Source: an uncultured Bacteroidales bacterium (GTDB taxonomy: Bacteria; Bacteroidota; Bacteroidia; Bacteroidales; Muribaculaceae). From it: 38,399 nt of DNA. Position numbers and translations under genes: made by a program. This document shows positions 23,856 to 33,299 of this stretch, in pieces. How positions within the stretch are numbered: position 1 is the stretch's first letter; each line of letters opens with the position of its first letter. The notes under the pieces are model-generated. The model ran no database searches and had not been told where the DNA came from. It was given only the letters and a program-made list of their open reading frames with translations. The stretch lies in NCBI GenBank assembly GCA_905210435.1, contig CAJLWO010000022.1:1-38399 (forward strand), written 5' to 3'.

Positions 23856-25643
23856 ATGAAAAATATAAGGAATTTCTGCATCATAGCGCACATCGACCAC
23901 GGCAAGAGCACCCTCGCCGACCGTCTGCTTGAATATACCGGCACGGTAGCTCCGAAGGACTTGCAGGCGCAGGTGCTCGACGATATGGACCTGGAGCGTG
24001 AGCGCGGCATAACAATTAAAAGCCACGCCATACAGATGGAATACGCCATTGACGGAGAAAAATACATACTCAATCTTATCGACACTCCGGGACACGTCGA
24101 CTTCTCCTACGAAGTGTCGCGCTCGATTGCCGCATGCGAAGGAGCGCTTCTGATTGTCGATGCCTCGCAGGGCATTCAGGCGCAGACTATCTCCAATCTC
24201 TACATGGCCATCGACAACGACCTGGAGATTATTCCCGTCATCAACAAGGTCGACCTTGATTCGGCCAAGCCCGACGAGGTCGAGGACCAGATTGTCGAAC
24301 TGCTCGGTTGCCGCCGCGATGAAATCATACGCGCATCTGGCAAGACGGGCATCGGCATAGAGGACATACTCCGCGCCATAGTCGAGCGTGTCCCCGCTCC
24401 CAAGGGCGATCCTGAAGCTCCGCTGCAGGCGTTGATTTTCGACTCCGTATTCAATCCGTTCCGCGGCATTATCGCATACTTCAAGATAGTCAACGGCACC
24501 ATCGCCAAGGATGATTTCGTGAAGTTCGTGTCGACCGGTAAAGAATACCATGCCGACGAAATCGGCGTGCTCAAACTCGACATGGCGCCCCGTCAGAATC
24601 TGAGTGCCGGCAATGTTGGCTATATCATTTCCGGTATAAAGACATCGAAAGAGGTGCGGGTAGGCGATACCATCACCCATGTCAACCGTCCCTGCGAAGC
24701 GGCTATCGACGGATTCGAGGAGGTGAAGCCTATGGTGTTTGCCGGTGTGTATCCTATCGAGACGGAAGATTTCGAGAATCTCCGTTCATCGCTTGAGAAA
24801 CTGCAGCTCAACGACGCCTCGCTCACATTCCAGCCCGAATCGTCGGCGGCTCTCGGCTTCGGTTTCCGTTGCGGCTTCCTCGGTCTCCTTCACATGGAGA
24901 TTGTGCAGGAGCGTCTCGGCCGTGAGTTCGACATGGATGTCATCACCACTGTCCCCAACGTATCCTATCGCGTATACGACAAGAAGGGCAACATGACCGA
25001 GGTGCACAATCCGTCGGGACTTCCTGACCTAACCCTAATCGACCATATCGAAGAGCCGTATATACGAGCGTCGGTCATCACCACTACCGAATTTATCGGT
25101 CCGATTATGACGCTGTGTCTCGGTAAACGTGGAGAGCTTGTCAAGCAGGAATTCATCTCAGGCAATCGTGTCGAGATTATCTTCGACATGCCGCTCGGCG
25201 AGATAGTCATCGACTTTTATGACAAGCTGAAGAGCATATCCAAAGGATACGCCTCGTTCGACTATCATATCCACGACTTCCGCGAGTCAAAACTGGTGAA
25301 GCTCGACATCCTGCTCAACGGTGAGAGCGTCGACGCACTCTCCACACTGACCCATGCCGACAATGCCGTGGCCTTCGGACGCCGCATGTGCGAGAAACTG
25401 AAAGAACTTATTCCGCGTCAGCAGTTCGACATAGCCATCCAGGCGGCCATCGGCGCAAAGATTATAGCGCGAGAGACCATCAAGGCCGTACGCAAGGATG
25501 TGACGGCCAAGTGTTATGGCGGTGATATATCGCGTAAACGCAAACTTCTCGAAAAACAGAAAAAAGGTAAAAAACGAATGAAGCAGATCGGTTCGGTCGA
25601 AGTGCCTCAGAAAGCATTCCTCGCTGTTCTGAAACTCGATTGA
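23856..25643 (+). CDS. lepA: Elongation factor 4 (LepA GTPase)
   Basis: A 595-residue ribosome-binding GTPase acting in translation fidelity and initiation. ATG 23856 (MKNIRNFCIIAHIDHGKST) matches family N-termini and the usual length of about 600. G motifs: AHIDHGKST at 10-18, DTPGH near 74-78, NKVD near 129-132. The EF-G-like domains follow, and the LepA-specific C-terminal domain ends with DISRKRKLLEKQKKGKKRMK, diagnostic for LepA against EF-G. A degenerate REP-like repeat lies 28 bp after the stop. Confidence 0.97.
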   Translation: MKNIRNFCIIAHIDHGKSTLADRLLEYTGTVAPKDLQAQVLDDMDLERERGITIKSHAIQMEYAIDGEKYILNLIDTPGHVDFSYEVSRSIAACEGALLIVDASQGIQAQTISNLYMAIDNDLEIIPVINKVDLDSAKPDEVEDQIVELLGCRRDEIIRASGKTGIGIEDILRAIVERVPAPKGDPEAPLQALIFDSVFNPFRGIIAYFKIVNGTIAKDDFVKFVSTGKEYHADEIGVLKLDMAPRQNLSAGNVGYIISGIKTSKEVRVGDTITHVNRPCEAAIDGFEEVKPMVFAGVYPIETEDFENLRSSLEKLQLNDASLTFQPESSAALGFGFRCGFLGLLHMEIVQERLGREFDMDVITTVPNVSYRVYDKKGNMTEVHNPSGLPDLTLIDHIEEPYIRASVITTTEFIGPIMTLCLGKRGELVKQEFISGNRVEIIFDMPLGEIVIDFYDKLKSISKGYASFDYHIHDFRESKLVKLDILLNGESVDALSTLTHADNAVAFGRRMCEKLKELIPRQQFDIAIQAAIGAKIIARETIKAVRKDVTAKCYGGDISRKRKLLEKQKKGKKRMKQIGSVEVPQKAFLAVLKLD

Positions 25644-25670
25644 TTCATGTGTGCGTAGCAAAATTCGTTA

Positions 25671-25747
25671 TTCCGCGGTTTAAGCGGCTGCTATGTCGGG
25701 CTGTTTGACAGCCATGCGTGTGGTAGTAGCCGCCGTGCCCGATTGCG
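25671..25747. repeat. REP-like palindrome, degenerate copy
   Basis: TTCCGCGGTTTAAGCGGCTG with CTA (25671-25693) faces GTAGTAGCCGCCGTGCCCG ending ATTGCGG (25723-25747). The arms share the GCGGCTRCTA core with the copies near 6260, 17600 and 17740 but have diverged. It lies just downstream of lepA. Confidence 0.6.
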
Positions 25748-25782
25748 GTTTGGAAAAACAATTTTGACGCGGCCCGTGAATA

Positions 25783-25828
25783 TATCTCCATTGAAGGGAG
25801 ATACATCTGCTTTGCCCTGCGACGGGGC
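25783..25828 (+). promoter_or_regulatory. Two small hairpins upstream of nhaA
   Basis: TATCTCC (25783-25789) pairs with GGAGATA (25797-25803), and GCCC (25814-25817) pairs with GGGC near 25825-25828. They lie about 100-145 bp before the nhaA ATG. If transcribed, they would be part of its leader. No consensus promoter was found here, so this is only a possibility. Confidence 0.25.
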
Positions 25829-25927
25829 GCTTACAACTATATTTTGTTCAGATTTGTTATATAAATATAATCGTAAACGGGGGTGCCAGGTACAAGCCTC
25901 CGTAATTGAAACAAACAGTTACTTATT

Positions 25928-27352
25928 ATGAGTAATCCGCAAGATAATTCGTCACACGAACAGCATTCGGCCGTGCAGGCTATCAACGATCAGGCCCACA
26001 ACATTTATTATGCCGCCCGACAGGCATTGAGACATCATGCATCAGGTGGCAATGTGCTTATTTTCGCCACATTCCTGGCGCTTATCGTAGCTAACATACC
26101 CGCATTGAGCGGTCACTATTTTGAGTTCTGGGAACAGGAAATACGCCTGCAGGTAGGCAATTTCAATATATTTTCGCATTCAGGCCATCCCATGACCATG
26201 CTTCAGTTCATCAACGATGCGCTGATGGCCATATTCTTCTTCTCCATCGGACTGGAGATAAAGCGGGAGGTGCTCGTGGGAGAGCTGTCGTCATTCCGCC
26301 AGGCATTGCTGCCGATTGTGGGCGCTGTCGGCGGCATGGTGATGCCTGTCATTATCTACCTTGCATTCTCTATGGGAACCGACTATACGGGAGGTGCGGC
26401 AATACCTATGGCGACAGATATTGCTTTCTCGCTCGGTGTACTGAGCATGCTCGGCAGAAGGGTTCCGTTGTCGCTCAAGATATTCCTTACTACGCTTGCC
26501 GTGGTCGACGACATCGGCGGCATTATCGTCATAGCAGTGTTTTACTCTACACAGATTGACGGCATATTGCTGCTTTACGCATTCCTTTTGCTCGGTGTCC
26601 TTCTCATGGGGTCGTGGCTCCGCATCAAGAGCAAACTCTTCTATATCGGAGTGGGCGGTGTGATATGGTTCCTTTTCCTCAATTCGGGCATACACCCCAC
26701 CATTGCGGGAGTGCTTGTGGCATTCTGTGTGCCTGCCACGCCGGTATTCGAGCCTAAGAAATATATCAGGAAGATACGTGAGGCAATCAATCACTTCCGC
26801 CGCGAGGACGACGAAGCTCTCTCGCGCAAGAGCATCCTCTCAAAGGAACAGCTCGACTGGCTCAAACAGGTCGAGTCGGCCTCCGATAAAGTCATTTCCC
26901 CGCTTCAGGACCTCGAGGACTCACTGCATCCACTTGTCAACTACATTATAATACCGCTTTTCGCTTTTGCCAACGCCGGCATCTTCCTCCTCGATATGGA
27001 GCCGATAAGCATATTTGAGGGAGTCAGCCTTGCCGTTATCTGCGCCCTCGTAGTCGGTAAATGCGCCGGTATCTTTATCTTCTCATGGATTACTGTCAAA
27101 CTGCGTCTCGCACCTATGCCCGAGCACAGCAACTGGAAGATGATGGCCTCTATTGCCATGCTGGGCGGTATCGGTTTCACGGTATCCATCTTCATTGCCA
27201 ACCTGTCGTTCGGTTCGATGGGCGAGGAAGGAGCCTCCCTGCTGAGCCATGCCAAACTCGGTATCGTCATAGGCTCGCTACTTGCCGGTATCCTCGGCTA
27301 CCTCCTCCTGCACCGCACTCTTCCCAAGCACCCAGTCGATGTAGAGGAATAG
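25928..27352 (+). CDS. nhaA: Na+/H+ antiporter NhaA
   Basis: A 474-residue inner-membrane antiporter exchanging internal sodium for protons. About 11-12 transmembrane helices are visible. The transport-site aspartates are present: D164 in PMATDIAFSLGVL (E. coli D133) and D194-D195 in VVDDIGGIIVI (E. coli D163-D164). It is longer than E. coli NhaA (388 residues) by a 35-residue cytosolic N-terminus and a charged loop of about 55 residues (roughly 275-330, FRREDDEALSRKS). It is upstream of the RprX/RprY pair on the same strand. Confidence 0.96.
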   Translation: MSNPQDNSSHEQHSAVQAINDQAHNIYYAARQALRHHASGGNVLIFATFLALIVANIPALSGHYFEFWEQEIRLQVGNFNIFSHSGHPMTMLQFINDALMAIFFFSIGLEIKREVLVGELSSFRQALLPIVGAVGGMVMPVIIYLAFSMGTDYTGGAAIPMATDIAFSLGVLSMLGRRVPLSLKIFLTTLAVVDDIGGIIVIAVFYSTQIDGILLLYAFLLLGVLLMGSWLRIKSKLFYIGVGGVIWFLFLNSGIHPTIAGVLVAFCVPATPVFEPKKYIRKIREAINHFRREDDEALSRKSILSKEQLDWLKQVESASDKVISPLQDLEDSLHPLVNYIIIPLFAFANAGIFLLDMEPISIFEGVSLAVICALVVGKCAGIFIFSWITVKLRLAPMPEHSNWKMMASIAMLGGIGFTVSIFIANLSFGSMGEEGASLLSHAKLGIVIGSLLAGILGYLLLHRTLPKHPVDVEE

Positions 27353-27748
27353 CATACTTTTTAACTGATAGATAAACGGGTCAGTACCGGTTTATGATAA
27401 TTAAATGTCATACCGCGTTCTGACTCGTTTTTTCTAAAATATCACATAATGAGGGCTTTTCTGATGACACTGTGAACTATTTTACGGATATTTGAAAAAA
27501 TAATCGGCTTAGTTTTGTATTTTCACATTTTTATGTTAATTTTACGCCGAAATGTTAAATTTGAGATTTTGGATTGGTGGATTTAATTGTTAAATCTATT
27601 CTGAAATTTATTAAACACTCTTTCATCTTATTTGTTAATATTATAAAAAGTGTGCGAAAATTATATGCAGAAGTTGTAGCCGGGACACCCGGGATACCGC
27701 ATGCATACGGACGATTTTCTACACTTCGTAAAAAAACAGAATACGGTC
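27353..27748 (+). other. AT-rich gap between nhaA and rprX
   Basis: This 396-bp region has no convincing ORF. TAAATTTG at 27556-27563 fits a -7 box, and TAGTTTTG at 27510-27517 is a second candidate with TTTG only 15 bp upstream. Either would give a leader of about 190-230 nt for rprX. A frame upstream of the chosen rprX start (from 27701) is open but unlike the family. Confidence 0.45.
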
Positions 27749-29293
27749 ATGAAGAAATCGACTATATGGTTACTCACTATATTGATGGCAGTCACTTTTA
27801 TCGGATTGCTGTATATTGAAATCAAATATATGGACGACATCATCAAGATGCGCGACGACCAGTTTTCGGAAGGTGTGCGTCGCAGTCTCTATATGGTGAG
27901 CTCCCGGTTGGAGCAGGAGGAGACGCGCTACTATCTTGAAGACGATGTCAGCGGTGCCGAGTCGGCTGCGCTCTATTCGCAGTATCCCGACGGGCAGCCC
28001 CCGCATCTTGGCGGTATCAGCTATTCGTTCAATACTTTTTCCGGACTCGAAGGTACCCTCACGATACGCGGTGACGTAGACAAAATATCCAAACTGCAGA
28101 GCGACCAGCTTGCCGCTCTTGACCGCACTAACGCCATGCGCGAGGCCCGGGCCCGTCTTGACGACCGCGTACGCTATCAGAAAGGCATACTTGATGAGGT
28201 GATACTCAAAATCAGCACACAGGCCATCAACCGCCCCGTGCTCGAGCGTGTCGACTCTACATTCACACGCGAGATAATAGCGCAGGAACTTGCCAACAAC
28301 GGCATCAACATACCGTTCCGGTTTGCAGTCGTCAACCGTAACGGCATTCCCGTATATGCTACCGAAGGATTTCCAAATATCACCCGTAGCGAGGACAATA
28401 CAATGTTCGTGCAGGCTCTTTTCCCCAACGACCCTGCCAACAAGAAAATATTCCTTAAGGTATATTTCCCCTCCAAGGCCAAATATATCCTGAAATCGGT
28501 GAGGTTTCTCATCCCCGCTTTCGTATTCACGCTCGTGCTGCTGATAGTGTTTGTCTACACGATAATTCTCGCTTTCCGGCAGAAGAAGCTCAATGAGATG
28601 AAGACCGACTTCATCAACAATATGACTCACGAGTTCAAGACACCCATATCTACCATATCGCTTGCCGCACAGATGCTCAACGATGACTCCGTGCGCAAAT
28701 CGCCCGGAATGCTCCAGCACATCTCGTCAATCATCAACGACGAGACAAAGCGTCTGCGTTTCCAGGTGGAAAAAGTGTTGCAGATGTCGATGTTCGACCG
28801 CAAGAAGGCTACCATACGCCTTCAGGAAGTCGACGCCAACATAACCATCAACAACATTATCAATACCTTCAAGCTCAAGGTAGAGCGCTATGGCGGCCGC
28901 CTCAACGCTGCCCTCGATGCCGAGGACGCCATTGTCAATGTCGACGAGATGCATTTCACCAACGTGATATTCAATCTGCTCGACAACGCCGTGAAATACC
29001 GCCGCGAGGACGTGCCACTCAATATCACGGTTTCCACCGCCGATATCGCCGGTTCCCGTCTCGAAATAACGATAGAGGACAACGGCATAGGTATCAAGAA
29101 AGAACATCTCCGTAAAATATTCGATAAATTCTACCGCGTGCCTACTGGCAACAAACACGACGTCAAAGGCTTCGGCCTCGGGCTTGCCTACGTCTACAAG
29201 ATGATTGACCTCCTCGGCGGCACTATCAAGGTGGAATCCGAACTCAACCAGGGAACAAAATTTATAATCATATTACCATTAATTAAAAATTGA
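27749..29293 (+). CDS. rprX: Sensor histidine kinase, RprX family
   Basis: A 514-residue membrane sensor. ATG 27749 (MKKSTIWLLTILMAVTFIGL) places the first transmembrane helix at the N-terminus, as in Bacteroides RprX. TM1 is about 5-25, a periplasmic sensor domain spans 28-250, and TM2 about 252-276. There is no HAMP domain: the phospho-acceptor helix follows almost directly (DFINNMTHEFKTPI, H294). ATPase motifs are the N box with N413 (LLDNAVKYR), G1 DNGIG (444-448) and G2 GFGLGLA (474-480). It should phosphorylate the RprY-like regulator encoded 5 bp downstream. RprX/Y was first described in Bacteroides fragilis. The signal sensed is unknown. Confidence 0.9.
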   Translation: MKKSTIWLLTILMAVTFIGLLYIEIKYMDDIIKMRDDQFSEGVRRSLYMVSSRLEQEETRYYLEDDVSGAESAALYSQYPDGQPPHLGGISYSFNTFSGLEGTLTIRGDVDKISKLQSDQLAALDRTNAMREARARLDDRVRYQKGILDEVILKISTQAINRPVLERVDSTFTREIIAQELANNGINIPFRFAVVNRNGIPVYATEGFPNITRSEDNTMFVQALFPNDPANKKIFLKVYFPSKAKYILKSVRFLIPAFVFTLVLLIVFVYTIILAFRQKKLNEMKTDFINNMTHEFKTPISTISLAAQMLNDDSVRKSPGMLQHISSIINDETKRLRFQVEKVLQMSMFDRKKATIRLQEVDANITINNIINTFKLKVERYGGRLNAALDAEDAIVNVDEMHFTNVIFNLLDNAVKYRREDVPLNITVSTADIAGSRLEITIEDNGIGIKKEHLRKIFDKFYRVPTGNKHDVKGFGLGLAYVYKMIDLLGGTIKVESELNQGTKFIIILPLIKN

Positions 29294-29298
29294 CGATT

Positions 29299-30012
29299 AT
29301 GGAAGAACGTATGCGTATATTATTATGCGAGGACGATGAGAACCTCGGCATGCTGCTCCGGGAATATCTTCAGGCCAAGGGCTTCAACGCCGACCTCTAT
29401 CCCGACGGCGACGCAGGTTACAAGGCATTCCTCAAAGGGAAATACGATATTTGTGTGCTTGACGTGATGATGCCCAAGAAAGACGGCTTCTCGCTCGCAC
29501 AGGAAATCCGCACGGTCAACTCCGAAGTGCCTATTATTTTCCTTACCGCCAAACAGCTCAAGGACGATATTCTCGAAGGCTTCAAGCTCGGTGCCGACGA
29601 CTATATCACCAAACCTTTCTCGATGGAGGAATTGGTGTTCCGTATCGAGGCGATTCTCCGCCGTGTCAAAGGCAAGAAAGGCAAGGAGGTGACAATGTAC
29701 AAGATTGGTAAATTCACATTCGATACACAGAAACAGACCCTGATGATTGACGACAAGGTCACCAAACTCACCACCAAGGAGTCTGAACTTCTGAGCCTCC
29801 TGTGTGCCCACGTCAACGAAATCCTCGAGCGTAACTTTGCCCTCAAGACCATCTGGATTGACGACAATTACTTCAACGCACGCTCGATGGACGTCTACAT
29901 CACCAAGCTCCGCAAGCACCTCAAAGACGACCCGACAATCGAAATCATCAACATCCACGGCAAAGGCTACAAACTCATAGCCCCCGACGCCGAAGTCACC
30001 CCCGAAGAATAA
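29299..30012 (+). CDS. rprY: OmpR-type response regulator, RprY family
   Basis: A 237-residue DNA-binding regulator. The frame is open from a TTG at 29290, but ATG 29299 (MEERMRILLCEDDENLGMLL) fits the family. Receiver domain: E11-D12-D13, phospho-acceptor D55 (VLDVMMPKKDG), T83 and K105. A winged-helix DNA-binding domain (about 135-232) contains LTTKESELLSLL and a SMDVYITKLRKHLKDDP recognition region. It begins 5 bp after rprX stops, so the pair is one operon, and is followed by a strong terminator. Confidence 0.93.
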   Translation: MEERMRILLCEDDENLGMLLREYLQAKGFNADLYPDGDAGYKAFLKGKYDICVLDVMMPKKDGFSLAQEIRTVNSEVPIIFLTAKQLKDDILEGFKLGADDYITKPFSMEELVFRIEAILRRVKGKKGKEVTMYKIGKFTFDTQKQTLMIDDKVTKLTTKESELLSLLCAHVNEILERNFALKTIWIDDNYFNARSMDVYITKLRKHLKDDPTIEIINIHGKGYKLIAPDAEVTPEE

Positions 30013-30031
30013 TTTGTAATCTATCAATAAG

Positions 30032-30071
30032 ACCGTGCCCGCACTCCTATGAGATTGCGGGCACGGTTTTA
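30032..30071 (+). terminator. Rho-independent terminator of rprXY
   Basis: ACCGTGCCCGCA (30032-30043) pairs perfectly with TGCGGGCACGGT (30056-30067) around a 12-nt loop, followed by TTTATTCTTAT. It lies 19 bp after the rprY stop. Confidence 0.9.
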
Positions 30072-30111
30072 TTCTTATATGGTATGATATTGCTTCTATT
30101 GTGCGGATTGG

Positions 30112-30495
30112 CTACTCTTTGTTGATTGCAAAGGCAGTGTAGGGGCATTCGCCGAAGATGCGGTCGGCGAGGATGCTGTCGCGGTCGCGTACGTTTTGCT
30201 CTATTGCGTGGCGGAAGTAGAATGCCTTAAGGGTGTCGCCCTGCTCCATGAGCATCCGGCAGCGGCTGTTGATGTCCATCAGGAGGCGTTCCATTTCCAT
30301 GCCGTCAACAGGCGTCGACAGCAGCAGATTGCCGTATTGATTGACAATCTTGTCTATATGGTCATAGCGGGTTAGCTCGTCAGCTTTTTCTTGAGCCGCT
30401 TTATCGTCTTCATCCTTGCTCTCGCCGCATGCGGTGGAAAGCAACATGGGTATCAATACCGTTGCCGATATGATTATATCGTAAATTTTTTTCAT
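30112..30495 (-). CDS. Small lipoprotein of unknown function
   Basis: A 127-residue protein with a lipoprotein signal: MKKIYDIIISATVLIPMLLS and lipobox STAC with C23, then an acidic GESKDEDDK spacer. The rest is helical and charged (DHIDKIVNQYGNLLLS, MERLLMDINSRCRML). No family is recognised. It is the last gene of the minus-strand group porQ-cmk-ispH, 76 bp after ispH, and might be read through from it. Confidence 0.75.
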   Translation of the reverse strand: MKKIYDIIISATVLIPMLLSTACGESKDEDDKAAQEKADELTRYDHIDKIVNQYGNLLLSTPVDGMEMERLLMDINSRCRMLMEQGDTLKAFYFRHAIEQNVRDRDSILADRIFGECPYTAFAINKE

Positions 30496-30571
30496 TAGAA
30501 TCAGTTGACATCGTTAAATTGTAAGAGGAATACTGCAATACTTGGTATAAATCGCGTCCCTACACACGTTA

Positions 30572-31462
30572 TTATTTCCTAAGAGCGGTATCAAGCATGT
30601 TGCCGATATGCACCTTTACACGTTCCATAAGCCAGCGCGGGGTAGAGGTGGCACCGCATATTCCGATACGCTTTATGCCTTTGAGCCAATCTGGGTCTAT
30701 GTCGTTTTCATCGCTTATAAGGCGGGTTGACGGATTCACGCCGTGGCACTCCGAATACAGAAACTTACCGTTGCTGCTCTTTTTGCCCGATACGAAAAGC
30801 ACAAGATCATGCTCGGATGCAAATCGTCGCAACGAGTCCACGCGGTTGGCTACCTGACGGCATATCGTGTCAAAGCTACGGAACGTGGCTCCCGACTGCA
30901 TACGCCGTTCAATTTCCGAAATCACCTCTTTAAATCCCGACAGTGACATTGTGGTCTGCGAATAGAGGTCGACATCACGGCTGTAATCTATATTGCCGAG
31001 ATCGTCCATCCCTTGTATCACGATGGCATTGCCGTCGGTCTGTCCTACAAGACCGTTGACTTCCGCGTGTCCCGGCTTGCCGTATATCACAATCTGACGT
31101 CCTCTTTCCGCGCCTTCACGGTAGCTCTCCTTGATGCGCTGCTGCAGGCGGAGCACCACCGGGCATGTAGCGTCGATGATGCTGATACCGTTTTTACGTG
31201 CCACGGCGTATGTGGCCGGAGGCTCGCCGTGGGCGCGAAGGAGCACCCGCACGTCGTGAAGCCGGTCAAGGTCATCATGTGTGATGGTGGTCATGCCTTT
31301 GTCGGCAAGACGTTTCACCTCGTCGCTGTTGTGCACGATGTCGCCCAGACAATACAGTTCGGCGTCGCCTGCCAGTGCGGCCTCCGCCTTCTCGATGGCA
31401 GTGACCACCCCGAAGCAGAATCCTGATCCTTCGTCAATCTCGATTGTAATTGTATCCTCCAT
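30572..31462 (-). CDS. ispH: 4-hydroxy-3-methylbut-2-enyl diphosphate reductase
   Basis: A 296-residue iron-sulfur enzyme making IPP and DMAPP, the last step of the MEP pathway. The three cluster cysteines are C16 (GFCFGV), C100 (DATCPVV) and C201 (DTICRQVANR), with the E. coli spacing of C12, C96 and C197. Substrate-site histidines H44, H78 and H132 (GKPGHAEVNG) are present, and GICGATSTPRWL follows near the end. It is 19 bp downstream of cmk. Confidence 0.96.
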   Translation of the reverse strand: MEDTITIEIDEGSGFCFGVVTAIEKAEAALAGDAELYCLGDIVHNSDEVKRLADKGMTTITHDDLDRLHDVRVLLRAHGEPPATYAVARKNGISIIDATCPVVLRLQQRIKESYREGAERGRQIVIYGKPGHAEVNGLVGQTDGNAIVIQGMDDLGNIDYSRDVDLYSQTTMSLSGFKEVISEIERRMQSGATFRSFDTICRQVANRVDSLRRFASEHDLVLFVSGKKSSNGKFLYSECHGVNPSTRLISDENDIDPDWLKGIKRIGICGATSTPRWLMERVKVHIGNMLDTALRK

Positions 31463-31481
31463 CTGTGGGTAGCGTCAAAAT

Positions 31482-32183
31482 CTATTTTCCGGTCACGCGG
31501 TTGAACTGACTGATAAGCCATTCGTTCTGCTCCTCGATTGACATATCGGAGTTGTCAAGGTCGATGGCATCGTCGGCGCGGCGCAGCGGGCTCTCCTCGC
31601 GGGTCATGTCGATACGGTCGCGTGACACTACATTTTCAAGTACATCTTCGTATGAGCTTGTCGTGTCACCCTTCTCCTGCAGCTCGAGCCAGCGGCGGCG
31701 CGCACGGGTCTCGGCGGGAGCGTTCACATAGATTTTAAGTTCGGCATCGGGAAATACAGTCGTGCCGATGTCGCGGCCGTCCATCACTATGCCGCGTTCG
31801 TTGCCGAATGCCTGCTGCTGTGCCACCAATGCATGGCGCACGGCGGGGATTACGGCCACAGGCGACACACTCGACGATACACGCAGCGAGCGTATCTCCT
31901 TCTCCACGTCGCGGCCGTTGAGCAGCGTGTGCTGGCCGTCGGCACAGGGCAGGAAGTCGATATGTATGTCGTCAAGAGCGGCGGTGAGAGCGGCGGTGTC
32001 GACGCTTCCGTCGCCAAGTATCATGCCGTGTTCGAGAGCATACAGCGTGACCGCGCGGTACATCGCCCCCGAGTCGATATATCTGTATCCTATACGTCCG
32101 GCAAGTTCCTTTGCCATAGTGCTTTTGCCCGACGATGAAAATCCGTCGATGGCGATTATGATTTTTTTATCAGTATTATTCAT
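31482..32183 (-). CDS. cmk: Cytidylate kinase
   Basis: A 233-residue kinase phosphorylating CMP and dCMP. The P-loop GFSSSGKST is at 14-22, followed by YIDSGAMYRAVT and a late MDGRDIGTTVFPDAELKIYV, which are conserved in bacterial Cmk. Length is standard. Its start is one base after the porQ stop, so porQ, cmk and ispH are probably one transcript. The porQ-cmk neighbourhood is a recurring arrangement in Bacteroidetes as I recall it. Confidence 0.96.
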   Translation of the reverse strand: MNNTDKKIIIAIDGFSSSGKSTMAKELAGRIGYRYIDSGAMYRAVTLYALEHGMILGDGSVDTAALTAALDDIHIDFLPCADGQHTLLNGRDVEKEIRSLRVSSSVSPVAVIPAVRHALVAQQQAFGNERGIVMDGRDIGTTVFPDAELKIYVNAPAETRARRRWLELQEKGDTTSSYEDVLENVVSRDRIDMTREESPLRRADDAIDLDNSDMSIEEQNEWLISQFNRVTGK

Positions 32184-32184
32184 A

Positions 32185-33204
32185 TCAATAGATGAAATCG
32201 TTGATGTCGAGACGCAGGTTGACCATAAATGTCGTGGCTCCGGTATGGGGTTGCGCGAATGCTATCCCGAGTCCGAATTTGTTGACATTCAGTCCGGCAC
32301 CGAGCGACCATCCCGACAGGAAACTGCGGGAGTAAGTGCTCATGTCCGTGCGCGTCTTATAGTTGTATGCGAGTGTTATGTAGAATTTGTCCGACGGCGT
32401 GAAATCGGCGCCGAATATCAGGTGCCGGAACAGGTTCGAGCTGAACGAGTCCTTTTCCGCAGGTTCGGTCTGTGCCGTCCCGTCCCCCGGGTCATAATAG
32501 GGGAGATGCCATTTGGTGAGGTTCCATGCCGTGATTGAAAACCGTATGGGCAATGTGCCGAAACTTTGCGACCATCCTAAGCGCAGGTCGAAGGGCAGAC
32601 GGTCGTAACGGTCACGGAAACGTTTTACCTGACCGCCGAGATTGGCTACGACAAACGACAGCGATAGGTCACGCTCGTCATCGTAATAATTGATACCGAG
32701 GTCGGTTGCGACAGCAAAAGCGGAATACTCCTCGTAGCCGCTGTATATCATTTTCAACGTGGCGCCGCCGCGCAGACGGTCGGTGATGTCATGCGAATAT
32801 GTGCCGCTGAACGATATGTCCTTCGGTGAAAATTCGCCTGTGAGGATGCCGTTTTCGTCAGCGCCTTTTATTGTACCGTAGCCGTAGTACTGTATCCCCG
32901 CCGCCCATGCTCCGTATTCTCCCGCCGCGCGGGTATAGCGTATGCCGGCGAAATTGGAGTCACCGAGATAGCGCATATAGTTCACAAGCAGCTGGTTGTC
33001 CATTTCGCCGCCGAGCAGACCGGGATTCTGGTCGGTGGAGCCGAGGTAGCCGTCGATGGTCGATATGTTGATGCCTCCGAGGCCGTAGATACGGGTCGAA
33101 GAGGTGGTGTTGAGGAAATTATAGGCCGTCGACCCGTCCTGAGCCGACATTGCCATGCATGCGGCCGAGAGAGTTAAGCCTGATATGAGTTTGCGTAAAT
33201 TCAT
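32185..33204 (-). CDS. porQ: Type IX secretion protein PorQ
   Basis: A 339-residue exported outer-membrane beta protein. A signal peptide (MNLRKLISGLTLSAACMAMS) is followed by a conserved early block SSTRIYGLGGINISTIDG and alternating amphipathic strands ending in FMVNLRLDINDFIY, typical of outer-membrane barrels of the PorV/PorP-like fold. The family is PorQ, which with PorU, PorV and PorZ forms the type IX attachment complex. The other attachment-complex genes are not here. Two gene products in the window have tails like type IX signals (8481-8786 and 9116-11557), consistent with an active system. Confidence 0.85.
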   Translation of the reverse strand: MNLRKLISGLTLSAACMAMSAQDGSTAYNFLNTTSSTRIYGLGGINISTIDGYLGSTDQNPGLLGGEMDNQLLVNYMRYLGDSNFAGIRYTRAAGEYGAWAAGIQYYGYGTIKGADENGILTGEFSPKDISFSGTYSHDITDRLRGGATLKMIYSGYEEYSAFAVATDLGINYYDDERDLSLSFVVANLGGQVKRFRDRYDRLPFDLRLGWSQSFGTLPIRFSITAWNLTKWHLPYYDPGDGTAQTEPAEKDSFSSNLFRHLIFGADFTPSDKFYITLAYNYKTRTDMSTYSRSFLSGWSLGAGLNVNKFGLGIAFAQPHTGATTFMVNLRLDINDFIY

Positions 33205-33299
33205 TATGATTGTGGCAAGGGGATGATGTGCTCTCCCTCTTGTTTACTAACGTATATTTCCTGTTTTTAGTATATCTGCGATGCGGCAATATCAGCGTG

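Noticed and set aside
27770..28720. Long open frame antisense to rprX
   Set aside because: Shadow of the histidine kinase gene caused by codon bias; the sense product has full domain structure.
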